DNA of 64,000 nucleotides from JALZMG01 sp963844175 (lineage in GTDB: Bacteria; Actinomycetota; Acidimicrobiia; Acidimicrobiales; Ilumatobacteraceae). Under the pieces are notes generated by a model. It saw nothing but the letters and a program-made list of their open reading frames with translations. It was not told where the DNA came from and did no database searches. Each line of letters opens with the position of its first letter. The first letter of the stretch is position 1. The stretch spans positions 62,001-126,000 of the forward strand of contig CAWJNE010000024.1 in assembly GCA_963844175.1 (NCBI GenBank), in the 5' to 3' direction. This document shows, piece after piece, positions 8,902 to 16,672 of the stretch. The position numbers and the translations under genes were made by a program.

Positions 8902-9627
8902 GTGAGCGAGCGTCCGGGGCGCACCACGGCGCAACGGATCGACGAAGCGAGCGAACGATCGCAACGGTTGGGCGCCACCGCCCGACCCGAACCGCCGGTC
9001 GCGGCGATCCTCCCCCGTCAGCGGGGCCGCCCTCGCGACCAGGACTCGGCGGCCACGCGCCTGCGCATCCTCGACGTGGCCATGGTGATGTTCGCCCGGG
9101 ACGGGTACGAGGCGACGACGAACCGGTCGATCGCCGAGTCGAGCGGGCTGACCAGCGGCGCGATCTACCACTACTTCTCGTCGAAGGCGGAGCTGTACGT
9201 CGCCGTGTACGAAGTTGTCGTCGAGCGGGTCTTCTCGCGGTTGGAGACGGCGATCGCCGGCCGGCACAGCCTGGTCGAGCAGTACGCCGCCGTCCTCGAC
9301 GCCGTGGCCGAGCTCAACCGGGCCGATCCGACGCTGCCCGCGTTCGTCGTCGGGGTCGCCAGCGACGCCCAGCGCCACCCCGAGCTCGATCCGCTGCTGC
9401 GCCCGCTGCGCCGACGCACGGCGGCGTTCTTCCACCAGCTCGTCGCCGATGCCGCCGGGCGCGGCGAGCTCAGCCCGGACACCGACCTCCGGGCGGTCGA
9501 GGACCTGCTCAACGCCGTCGTCTCCGGGCTGGCGAGATTGTCGGCCGTGACGCGTGATCCGCGCCGCCACGCCGCGGCCGTGGATGCGCTGCAGCAGTTC
9601 TTCGCCGGGACCCTGATCACGCGCTGA
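8902..9627 (+). CDS. TetR-family transcriptional regulator
   Basis: 241 residues from GTG 8902. The helix-turn-helix is at about 50-95: RLRILDVAMVMFARDGYEAT, SIAESSGLTSGAIYHYFSSK. It is followed by an all-helical ligand-binding domain with a TetR_C-like end. The first ~45 residues are unusual for the family and their codons fall in a family-C-like repeat (GTGAGCGAGCGTCCGGGG). The real start may therefore lie further in, close to the RGRPRD basic stretch. It is divergent from DUF305/peptidase and convergent with the small lipoprotein gene; targets are unknown. Confidence 0.88.
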   Translation: MSERPGRTTAQRIDEASERSQRLGATARPEPPVAAILPRQRGRPRDQDSAATRLRILDVAMVMFARDGYEATTNRSIAESSGLTSGAIYHYFSSKAELYVAVYEVVVERVFSRLETAIAGRHSLVEQYAAVLDAVAELNRADPTLPAFVVGVASDAQRHPELDPLLRPLRRRTAAFFHQLVADAAGRGELSPDTDLRAVEDLLNAVVSGLARLSAVTRDPRRHAAAVDALQQFFAGTLITR

Positions 9628-9642
9628 GCGCGGGGCCGTGGG

Positions 9643-9984
9643 TCAGCTGGTCGGAGGTGCCGACTCGGCGGGGGTCTCACCGGCGGCGACGTCGACGGAC
9701 GTCAGCTGGAACTCGCGCTCGCCCGTGATCTCGGCCGTGAACGTGTAGGTCCCGCCGTCGGAGCCGACGGCCGTGCACGTGAACGTCGAGCCGACGTCCT
9801 TCGAGGCCGGCTCCTCGCAGTTCGCCTCGTCGAACGTCAGCCCGCTCTGCTGAGCGACGTCCTCCTCGTCGTCCTCGATGAACCCCTCGGCCTCGTCCTT
9901 GAAGTCGGCGGCGTCCGGCGAGCAGGCGGCGACGGTCAGCAGCGCGGCGGCGGCTCCGGCCGAGACCTTGAGAAGTCGGTGCAT
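9643..9984 (-). CDS. Small DUF4333-like lipoprotein
   Basis: 113 residues. It has a signal peptide with lipobox VAAC (Cys21), then an acidic segment and a small beta domain with CEEPASKDVGSTFTCTA. The paired cysteines and the following YTFTAEITG strand resemble the DUF4333 lipoproteins common in Actinobacteria. Function is unknown. It lies downstream of rarD on the other side of a 10-bp gap, so the gene order on the minus strand is rarD then this gene. Confidence 0.72.
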   Translation of the reverse strand: MHRLLKVSAGAAAALLTVAACSPDAADFKDEAEGFIEDDEEDVAQQSGLTFDEANCEEPASKDVGSTFTCTAVGSDGGTYTFTAEITGEREFQLTSVDVAAGETPAESAPPTS

Positions 9985-9994
9985 GCGCCGGACG

Positions 9995-10930
9995 CTAGCC
10001 GCCGGCGGTCGGGGTCAGGTCGGACACCGGCCGCGGTGCCGGGTGGGACTGGCGCACGCGATCGACCGTGACGGCCACCAGCGCGGTCCAGACGAGGGCG
10101 AATCCGACCAGTCGATCGAGGGGCATCGCCTCCTCGTACACGGCCCAGCCGAGTACGAGGTTGATCGTCGGGATGAGGTACTGCAGCGCGCCGAGCAGCG
10201 TGAACGGCACGCGCTGGGCGGCGATCGAGAACAGCAGCAGCGGGACGGCCGTCACGACGCCGGTGAGGGAGACCAGCACCCAGTCGGCGGCGTCGGCGGT
10301 GGCGGGGATGCTGTCGGCGGCGCCGGCCGAGACGGCAACCACGACGACGGCCGGGATCGCCAGCACGAACGTCTCGCCGGCCAGGCTCTCGATCGCGCCG
10401 AGCGGGACCTGGCGCTTGAGCAGGCCGTACAGGCTCCAGGACACGGCGAGGATCAGTGCGACGATCGGCAGGCGGCCGTAGCTGATGGTGAGGACGACGA
10501 CTGCGACGGCGGCCAGCGCGATGGCCAGCCGCTGCAGTCGGCTGGCGTGCTCGCCGAGGATGGTGACGCCGAACAACATGGTGAACAGCGGGGCGAAGAA
10601 GTAGCCGAGGGCTGTCTCGATCACCCGGCCGTTGACGACGGCCCACACGTAGGTCGTCCAGTTGGCCGTGAGCAGCAGGGCAGCCAACGTGAGGCGGAAG
10701 ACGACGGCGCGGTCGCGGCGCACGGCGAGCAGCACGGACCAGCGGCCGCGGACGGTGACGACGACGGCCATGATCACGCTGGCCAGGGCGATGCGCCAGC
10801 CGATGAGCTCGAAGGGGTCGAATCCGGCGAGCGCCTTCCAGTAGATCGTCAGCAGGCCCCACAGGCCGTAGGCGACGACGGCGGCGCGGATCCCACGGGC
10901 CACCTCGTGATCGGGGTGGTCGCCGTGCAC
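9995..10930 (-). CDS. rarD: RarD-type EamA transporter
   Basis: 311 residues with about ten hydrophobic segments forming two EamA repeats. RarD features visible are GIRAAVVAYGLWGLLTIYWK at the start, LLLTANWTTYVWAVVNGRVI, LGYFFAPLFTMLFG and LLGALQYLIPTINLVLGW. It is an inner-membrane drug/metabolite exporter homologue with no proven substrate. I prefer GTG 10930 because homology begins nine residues later; an upstream ATG at 11011 would add a non-conserved leader. The gene is divergent from the MarR gene (88 bp between starts), so the regulator may control it (inference). Confidence 0.88.
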   Translation of the reverse strand: MHGDHPDHEVARGIRAAVVAYGLWGLLTIYWKALAGFDPFELIGWRIALASVIMAVVVTVRGRWSVLLAVRRDRAVVFRLTLAALLLTANWTTYVWAVVNGRVIETALGYFFAPLFTMLFGVTILGEHASRLQRLAIALAAVAVVVLTISYGRLPIVALILAVSWSLYGLLKRQVPLGAIESLAGETFVLAIPAVVVVAVSAGAADSIPATADAADWVLVSLTGVVTAVPLLLFSIAAQRVPFTLLGALQYLIPTINLVLGWAVYEEAMPLDRLVGFALVWTALVAVTVDRVRQSHPAPRPVSDLTPTAGG

Positions 10931-11018
10931 GGTGCACGACGCTACGGATCGCGCCGGCACGACCCACACAACGTGGTCGAGGCGCGAACTGTGAGGGCGG
11001 GCGGCCATCATTCACGTC

Positions 11019-11561
11019 GTGGCGCTGCGGGTGGATCCGATCGCCGAGGCCCGCAGGCACTGGATGGAGCGGTGGGGGATCGGCGAGCACATGGCGGCGG
11101 CGACGTCGCTGATGCGCGCTCAGCAGATCGTGCTGGCGACCGTCGAGGACGAGCTGCGGGCGTTCGGGCTGACGTTCGCCAGCTACGAGGCGCTGATGCT
11201 GCTGTCGTTCTCCCGTCGGGGCGAGCTGCCGCTGGGCAAGATGAGCGAGCGGCTGATGGTCCACCCGGCGAGCATCACCAACACCGTCGACCGGCTGGAG
11301 GAGCGCGGCTTGGTGCGCCGCCGGCGCGACTCGGTCGACGGGCGGCGGGTGCTCGCCGCGCTGACGTCCGAGGGGCGGGCGCTGGCGGCGGCGGCCACGG
11401 AACCGCTGAACGAGATCCGCTTCGGGCTGGGTGTGCTCGACGAGGGCGAGGCCGAGGTGATCAACGGGCTGCTGCGGCGGGTGCGCGAGTCGGTCGGCGA
11501 TCTGGCCGGGGACATCCCCGACCCGTGGTCCCGCTCGGCGGATCCTTTGACGTCCAAGTAA
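11019..11561 (+). CDS. MarR-family transcriptional regulator
   Basis: 180 residues. The winged helix is seen at about 60-125: LTFASYEALMLLSFS, GKMSERLMVHPASITNTVDR, LEERGLVRRRRDSVDGRRVL, followed by LTSEG. Helices at both ends form the dimer interface. A GTG start is used. The stop is 9 bp before the mutase start on the same strand, so it may be co-transcribed with the acyl-CoA mutase. It also faces rarD divergently. Its ligand could be an acyl-CoA or aromatic compound, which is unproven. Confidence 0.9.
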   Translation: MALRVDPIAEARRHWMERWGIGEHMAAATSLMRAQQIVLATVEDELRAFGLTFASYEALMLLSFSRRGELPLGKMSERLMVHPASITNTVDRLEERGLVRRRRDSVDGRRVLAALTSEGRALAAAATEPLNEIRFGLGVLDEGEAEVINGLLRRVRESVGDLAGDIPDPWSRSADPLTSK

Positions 11562-11570
11562 TCTCCACCC

Positions 11571-13202
11571 ATGAACCCCCGTGAGGAGTGGCAGCGGGCG
11601 TACGAGTCGTCGAAGCTGCGTGACGCACCGTTCACCACCATGTCGGGCATCCCGCTCGAGCCCGTGTACGGGCCCGACGACGCCGAGCGCCCCGGGGTGT
11701 ACCCGTACACGCGCGGCCCGTACGCGTCGATGTACCGGTCGAAGCTCTGGACGATGCGCATGTTCGCCGGCTTCGGGACGGCCGAGGACACCAACTGGCG
11801 GTTCAAGGAGATCATCCGCTCCGGCGGCGACGGGCTGTCGACGGCCTTCGACATGCCGACGTTGCTGGGCATCGACTCCGACGACGTGATGGCGCTCGGC
11901 GAGGTCGGGCGGTGCGGCGTGGCCATCGACAGCCTCGCCGACATGGAGGACCTCTACGCCGGCATCGACCTCGGCGAGATCACGACCTCGATGACGATCA
12001 ACTCGCCGGCGGCGGTCATCTTCGCCATGTTCGTGGCCCAGGCCGAGAAGGCCGGCATCCCGCGCGCCCGGCTCGGCGGGACGCTGCAGAACGACATCTT
12101 GAAGGAGTACCAGGCGCAGAAGGAGTTCGTGTTCCCGCCGCGCCCGTCGATGCGGCTGGTGCGCGACACCATCACGTTCACGGCGGCCGAGATGCCGCGG
12201 TGGCACTCCGTGTCGATCTCGGGATACCACATCCGGGAGGCCGGGTCGACGGCTGCCGAAGAGCTGGCGTTCACGCTGGCCAACGGGTTCGCCTACGTCG
12301 AGCTGGCGATGGCCGCCGGGCTCCCCGTCGACGCGTTCGCGCCGCGCCTGTCGTTCTTCTTCAACGCCCACATCGACTTCTTCGAGGAGATCGCCAAGTA
12401 CCGGGCGGCGCGACGGATCTGGGCCCGGTGGATGAAGGAGCGCTACGGCGCCACGTCCGAGCGGTCCATGCAGCTGCGCTTCCACACCCAGACGGCGGGC
12501 GTGTCGCTGACCGCCCAGCAGCCCGAGGTGAACATCGTTCGCACGGCGATCGAGGCGCTGGCCGGGGTGCTCGGCGGGACGCAGTCGCTGCACACGAACT
12601 CGATGGACGAGGCGATGGCGCTGCCGACCGAGAAGGCGGCGCGCATCGCCCTGCGCACCCAGCAGGTCATCGCCAACGAGACCAACGTGGCCCACGTCGC
12701 CGACCCGCTCGGCGGGTCGTGGTTCGTCGAGGAGCTGACCGACGAGATGGAGCGCCAGGCCGAGGAGCTGTTCGCCCACCTGGACGAACTCGGCGCAGGG
12801 TCCATGCTCGAGGGCTGCATCCGGGGGATCGAGGACAACTGGTTCCAGGGGAAGATCGCCGATTCGGCGTACGAGTTGGAGCGGGCGTTCAACGAGGGCC
12901 GGCGCACGATCGTCGGCGTCACGCGGTTCACCGAGGGCAACGACGACCGGGCGCTGGAGCTGCTGCAGATCACGAACGAGGACGAGGCGCGGCAGCGCAA
13001 GCGGCTCGACCAGGTGCGCCACGACCGCAGCGGTGAGGCGGTCGACGCCGCGTTGGCCCGCCTGCAGGTCGACGCCGCCGACGCCGAGGTCAACCTGATG
13101 CCGGCCCTGATCGACGCCGTGAAGTCCTACGCCACCCTCGGCGAGGTGATGCACGCCCTCGGCCAGGTCTTCGGCAAGCACACCGAGGTCCCCACCATCT
13201 GA
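11571..13202 (+). CDS. icmA: B12-dependent acyl-CoA mutase large subunit, isobutyryl-CoA mutase type
   Basis: 543-residue TIM-barrel substrate subunit without a B12 domain. Conserved mutase stretches are YPYTRGPY, LSTAFDMPT, GGTLQNDILKEY, SISGYHIREAG and LGGTQSLHTNSMDEA. The two specificity positions are informative. Phe65 (in MFAGFGT) aligns with Tyr89 of methylmalonyl-CoA mutase and Gln183 (in QAQKEF) with Arg207; the spacing of 118 residues is the same. Phe/Gln is the pair known from isobutyryl-CoA mutase (IcmA), against Ile/Gln in 2-hydroxyisobutyryl-CoA mutase. The enzyme would interconvert isobutyryl- and n-butyryl-CoA with the small subunit encoded at 29665. Its 3' end abuts a family-A repeat. 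Confidence 0.88.
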   Translation: MNPREEWQRAYESSKLRDAPFTTMSGIPLEPVYGPDDAERPGVYPYTRGPYASMYRSKLWTMRMFAGFGTAEDTNWRFKEIIRSGGDGLSTAFDMPTLLGIDSDDVMALGEVGRCGVAIDSLADMEDLYAGIDLGEITTSMTINSPAAVIFAMFVAQAEKAGIPRARLGGTLQNDILKEYQAQKEFVFPPRPSMRLVRDTITFTAAEMPRWHSVSISGYHIREAGSTAAEELAFTLANGFAYVELAMAAGLPVDAFAPRLSFFFNAHIDFFEEIAKYRAARRIWARWMKERYGATSERSMQLRFHTQTAGVSLTAQQPEVNIVRTAIEALAGVLGGTQSLHTNSMDEAMALPTEKAARIALRTQQVIANETNVAHVADPLGGSWFVEELTDEMERQAEELFAHLDELGAGSMLEGCIRGIEDNWFQGKIADSAYELERAFNEGRRTIVGVTRFTEGNDDRALELLQITNEDEARQRKRLDQVRHDRSGEAVDAALARLQVDAADAEVNLMPALIDAVKSYATLGEVMHALGQVFGKHTEVPTI

Positions 13203-13268
13203 CCCATCCGAGGGTTTGCTGCATCCGAGGGTTTCCTGAGGCCCTTCCCCTCACCAAACCCTCGGATG
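13203..13268. repeat. Repeat family A copy 2, encoding the end of the AbiEi gene
   Basis: Begins directly after the mutase TGA with two tandem CATCCGAGGGTTTxCTG blocks and ends with the reverse complement CAAACCCTCGGATG at 13255-13268. The right arm contains the TGA stop and last five codons (His-Pro-Arg-Val-Trp) of the convergent gene at 13251. It could act as a two-way terminator. Confidence 0.78.
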
Positions 13269-14198
13269 ATCGGCGACGTCGGCGCACCGAGCGTGGTACA
13301 GCGCTGCGAGGTGCTCGGCCAGTGCCTCGGCGTCGTACAGGTCCGGCTCGGTGACCGGTTCGATCTGCCAGGATCGGAGGTGGAGGTCCCGGTAGCGCCG
13401 GGCGTCATTGGCCGAACCGTCGTAGCTCCGGTGCTCGGGGTGGAGGTCGAGCTCGATGCCCCATCGGACGGCGGCGACGCCGAGATCGACGTGCAGCTCA
13501 CGGCCTCCGCCGACGGGCACGGCGACCTGCCGCTCGACGGGCACGTTGCGCCGACGCAGCGCATCCAAGAGGACGACCTCCGAGTGAGACTGGCTGGTCC
13601 CGCTTCCGCCGAGTCGGTGCAGCGAACGCAGGAAGACGCCGGACCCGGGGCGAGCAGGGTGACCGAGGCGCCGTTCGATGGCGACGAGCTGCTCGGTGCT
13701 GACCAACCCCCTGTCCAGGAGCTGCTCGAGTACCGACAGGTGGTCGAGTTGGTCGAGGTCGGCGGCAAGGTCGAACGCCAGACGTGTGGCCGACGCGATC
13801 GTGACGCCGTCGAGGCGAACGATGCGGTCGGTGGAGCCGATGGCGGTCGACTGACGGAAGTGCACCCCGGCACATCGCGGCAGGCGGTTCCCGTGACGGA
13901 TCGAGTAGTGCAACGCGGACGTGCGAGGCATCCGCCGCAGGCCGAGGATCGTCCCAGCCGTCGGACCGGTGACGAAACCTGACCGGTGCGACGCGCTGAG
14001 CACGACGCAGCGTTGGAGCACCGTGCACGGCGACGCGGTGCTCACGTAGATGCCCTTGCCGTCGCAGCGCAGCACGTGCGCGTCGAGCAGGCGATACAGC
14101 GTTTCCCGCCCGACGTGGTGTTGGCGCAGGACGGTGCTCGTGATCACACCGTGGTGCTCGGCCAGCCATCGCTGGCAACCAGGTGGGAGCTCGGCCAC
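13251..14198 (-). CDS. AbiEi-like / DUF559 (Vsr-fold) protein
   Basis: 315 residues. The N-terminus (about 1-60: HHGVITSTVLRQHHVGRETL) looks like the winged-helix AbiEi antitoxin domain. The C-terminus (about 215-305) resembles the DUF559/Vsr-like nuclease fold: VDLGVAAVRWGIELDLHPEH, then DARRYRDLHLRSWQIEPVTE, with conserved Asp, Glu-Asp and Arg positions. Such two-domain proteins are common in Actinobacteria and are often annotated as type IV antitoxins; no AbiEii toxin lies next to it. The GTG at 14198 is chosen because AAGGAG lies six bases upstream. The last residues ADHPRVW and the stop are encoded by a family-A repeat, so the C-terminus is probably not native. Confidence 0.72.
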   Translation of the reverse strand: MAELPPGCQRWLAEHHGVITSTVLRQHHVGRETLYRLLDAHVLRCDGKGIYVSTASPCTVLQRCVVLSASHRSGFVTGPTAGTILGLRRMPRTSALHYSIRHGNRLPRCAGVHFRQSTAIGSTDRIVRLDGVTIASATRLAFDLAADLDQLDHLSVLEQLLDRGLVSTEQLVAIERRLGHPARPGSGVFLRSLHRLGGSGTSQSHSEVVLLDALRRRNVPVERQVAVPVGGGRELHVDLGVAAVRWGIELDLHPEHRSYDGSANDARRYRDLHLRSWQIEPVTEPDLYDAEALAEHLAALYHARCADVADHPRVW

Positions 14199-14257
14199 CG
14201 GGACCTCCTTGGACGCACTGACCAAGGGGATGTCGGGAGCGGGACGATACCGAGCGC

Positions 14258-14326
14258 ATCCGAGGGCTGCCTGCGGGGCCTCCCCGCAGCTAACCCTCCG
14301 ATGCAGCAAACCCTCCGATGGGGAGG
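14258..14326. repeat. Repeat family A copy 3 with nested perfect hairpin
   Basis: Outer arms CATCCGAGGG (14259-14268) and CCCTCCGATG (14294-14303), then a second CCCTCCGATGG (14311-14321). Inside is an 8-bp perfect hairpin CTGCGGGG-CCT-CCCCGCAG. It lies four bases before the DUF1206 stop, in the 131-bp gap between that stop and the AbiEi gene start, and so can end DUF1206 transcription. Confidence 0.78.
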
Positions 14327-14329
14327 GGG

Positions 14330-15157
14330 TCAGGCGCGGCGGTAGCGGCTCTCGGCGAAGCAGAAGAGGCCGAACAGGACCAGGCCGATGGCCGTCGCCC
14401 ACAGGACGATCGTGCCCCACGGCTGGTCGGCGAGGGTCTGCAGCGCGCCCGAGATGCCCTTGGGCTCGTTCGGGTCGTACTGGACGGCGGCGACGATGAA
14501 GAAGATGCCGGAGATCGCCAGCACGATCCCTCGCGCCGCGTAGCCGGCCCGACCAGCGGCCTCGATCCCCTTCGACGCCTGCCCCGGTGGCGCCAGGCGC
14601 TCCATGAACTTGGCCTGCACCGTGTGCTCGTACGTCTGGTACAGGGCGATGCCGATCAGCACGACGCCGAGCACGCCGACCAGCAGCCGCCCGCCCGGCA
14701 GGTCGAACAGGAACGACGACGCCTGTTGCGGGTCCTCGTTGCCCGACTCGCTGGCCGCGCCGCCGCCGTTCCAAGCGTCGATCGCCACCTTTGCTGCGGT
14801 GACGACGAGGACGCTGTAGATGATCCCCTTGCCGAGGTACTCGACGCGGTCCTTGGCCTCGTCACCCTCGATGGGGTCTCCGACGGCGGCCTGGATGAAC
14901 CGCCACAGCGCCAGCGCCACCAGTCCAGCGATCAGCACGACGAGCAGGAACTTGCCGAAGGGCTGCTCGGCCAGCGTGGCGAACGCACCGGTCTGGCTGA
15001 CGTCGTCGCTCGACGTCTCTCCCCGGGCGAACTGGATGGCGAGGATGCCGAGGATGAGGTACAGGACCCCACGGGCGGCGATGCCGGCCCTGCCGAGGGG
15101 CTCTCGCCAACGACGGGCTGTTTGCTGACCTGATGCCGCCGATGTTGCGATGCTCAC
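14330..15157 (-). CDS. DUF1206 membrane protein
   Basis: 275 residues built from three similar two-helix repeats, giving six transmembrane segments. Each repeat starts with a Gly-rich helix of the type LGRAGIAARGVLYLILGILA, VEYLGKGIIYSVLVV, AAGRAGYAARGIVLAISGIF. This triplication is the DUF1206 signature. Function is unknown. GTG 15157 is chosen because the first repeat begins about 25 residues later and the divergent pgl start is 54 bp away, so both promoters must lie in that gap. Confidence 0.9.
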   Translation of the reverse strand: MSIATSAASGQQTARRWREPLGRAGIAARGVLYLILGILAIQFARGETSSDDVSQTGAFATLAEQPFGKFLLVVLIAGLVALALWRFIQAAVGDPIEGDEAKDRVEYLGKGIIYSVLVVTAAKVAIDAWNGGGAASESGNEDPQQASSFLFDLPGGRLLVGVLGVVLIGIALYQTYEHTVQAKFMERLAPPGQASKGIEAAGRAGYAARGIVLAISGIFFIVAAVQYDPNEPKGISGALQTLADQPWGTIVLWATAIGLVLFGLFCFAESRYRRA

Positions 15158-15211
15158 GGCCGAGGCGTGTACCCCCAGCGAGCGACAGTCAATCGTGCCA
15201 ACATCCACGCC

Positions 15212-15880
15212 ATGGCCGCAGCAGACGTGATCGTCGACGAGCATCCGGCGGCGCGCGCCGCGGCGCTCGTGGCTGACCACGTCCGGGCCGCCATCGCCGC
15301 CCGCGGCCGTGCCACGCTGGCGGTCTCGGGTGGATCGACCGCACCGCCGATGCTCGACGCGCTGGCGGCGGCCGACGATCTCGACTGGGCGCTCGTCGAC
15401 GTGTTCCAGGTGGACGAGCGCGTCGCCGCTGATGGCGACCCCGACCGCAACGCCGGCCAGTTGGCGGCGCTTCCCGGAAACCACCACCTCATGCCGGTCA
15501 CCGCCGCCGACCTCGAGGCGGCTGCCGCCGACTACGCCGCCCTGCTGCCCGACCGCTTCGACGTCGTGCACCTCGGCATCGGTCCGGACGGGCACACCGC
15601 GTCCTGGCCGCCCGGGGACCCGGTCATCGACCGCCCCGAGCCCGTTGCCGTCTCCGGCGAGTACCAGGGCCGCGTGCGAATGACGCTGACTCCGCCGGTG
15701 ATCGACGCGGCGCTGGCCCGCGTCGTGCTCGTCGTCGGCACGGACAAGGCCGACGCCATCGGGCGGTGGATCGGCGGCGTCGGCGACGCCTCGTCCCTGC
15801 CGATCGACCGCGTCCCGACCACCGACACCACCGTCGTCCTCGACGCCGCCGCGGCCGCCCGACTGCCGGGCCGCTCGTGA
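15212..15880 (+). CDS. pgl: 6-phosphogluconolactonase
   Basis: Second step of the oxidative pentose phosphate pathway, hydrolysing 6-phosphogluconolactone in the cytosol. The 222 residues show TLAVSGGSTAPPMLDAL, VFQVDERVAADGDPDRNAG and LGIGPDGHTASWPPG, the phosphate-binding and catalytic motifs of the SugarP isomerase/lactonase family. Zwf and Gnd are not in the window. The ATG at 15212 gives the normal family N-terminus. Its stop overlaps the GTG of the transglutaminase gene by 4 nt. Confidence 0.94.
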   Translation: MAAADVIVDEHPAARAAALVADHVRAAIAARGRATLAVSGGSTAPPMLDALAAADDLDWALVDVFQVDERVAADGDPDRNAGQLAALPGNHHLMPVTAADLEAAAADYAALLPDRFDVVHLGIGPDGHTASWPPGDPVIDRPEPVAVSGEYQGRVRMTLTPPVIDAALARVVLVVGTDKADAIGRWIGGVGDASSLPIDRVPTTDTTVVLDAAAAARLPGRS

Positions 15881-16671
15881 AGCTCGACGTCGGCTGCACC
15901 ATCGAACTGTCCGCACTGTGGCCGACGCCGGCCGTGCTGATGCTGCGCCCGCGCAGCGGCGAAAGCCAGTGGGTGCTGTCCGAGCGCTACACGTTCGAGC
16001 CCGAGGTGCCGATGTCGGAGTACACCGACGGCTACGGCAACCTGTGCCAGCGCGTCGTGGTGCCGGTCAGCGCGTCGGGGCCGGTGACGGTGCAGGTCGA
16101 GGCGACCGTCGACACCGCCGACGAGGTCGACGTCGACGTCACGATGCCGCGCACCCCGATCGAGTTGGTGCCCGACTGGGTCCTGCAGTTCCTCCTGCCG
16201 AGCCGCTACTGCCCGTCGGACCTGATCGGCCTCGTCGCCGCCGACATCGCCGCCGATGCGCTCCCCGGGTACCCGCAGGCCGAGGCCGTGCGGGCGTGGA
16301 TCCAGCGCGAGGTCACCTACGAGTACGGCACCAGCACGGTGTCGACCTCGGCCCTCGAGACGTACGAGACGCGCACCGGCGTGTGCCGGGACTTCGCCCA
16401 CCTCGGCATCGCGCTGTGCCGGTCGCTGGACATCCCGGCACGCATGGTGGTCGGCTATCTGCACGAGTTGGACCCGATGGACCAGCACGCCTGGTTCGAG
16501 GCCTACCTCGGTGGCCGCTGGTTCACGTTCGACGCCACGCAGGCCGTCCCACGCGGCAACCGGGTGGCGATCGCCTACGGCCGCGACGCCGCCGACGTCG
16601 CCTTCATCACCCAGTTCGGCCCGCTGGAGCTCCGGCGCATGGACGTCTTCGTCCGTCCCGCCGCAGCCTGA
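15877..16671 (+). CDS. Transglutaminase-like cysteine protease family protein
   Basis: 264 residues with the papain-like transglutaminase core. The catalytic Cys lies in TRTGVCRDFAHLGIALCR, the His in DQHAWFEAYLGG and the Asp in RWFTFDAT, in standard order and spacing. The N-terminal ~100 residues form the beta-rich domain typical of bacterial members. No signal peptide is visible, so it is probably cytosolic. The GTG 15877 start overlaps the pgl TGA by 4 nt, so it is translated with pgl. It converges with glgB with a single base between stops. The substrate is unknown. Confidence 0.9.
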   Translation: MKLDVGCTIELSALWPTPAVLMLRPRSGESQWVLSERYTFEPEVPMSEYTDGYGNLCQRVVVPVSASGPVTVQVEATVDTADEVDVDVTMPRTPIELVPDWVLQFLLPSRYCPSDLIGLVAADIAADALPGYPQAEAVRAWIQREVTYEYGTSTVSTSALETYETRTGVCRDFAHLGIALCRSLDIPARMVVGYLHELDPMDQHAWFEAYLGGRWFTFDATQAVPRGNRVAIAYGRDAADVAFITQFGPLELRRMDVFVRPAAA

Positions 16672-16672
16672 G

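Noticed and set aside
9936..13181. 1081-codon minus-strand open frame
   Set aside because: Antisense to marR and icmA; its R/G/V/D-rich, motif-free sequence is a shadow of high-GC codon use.
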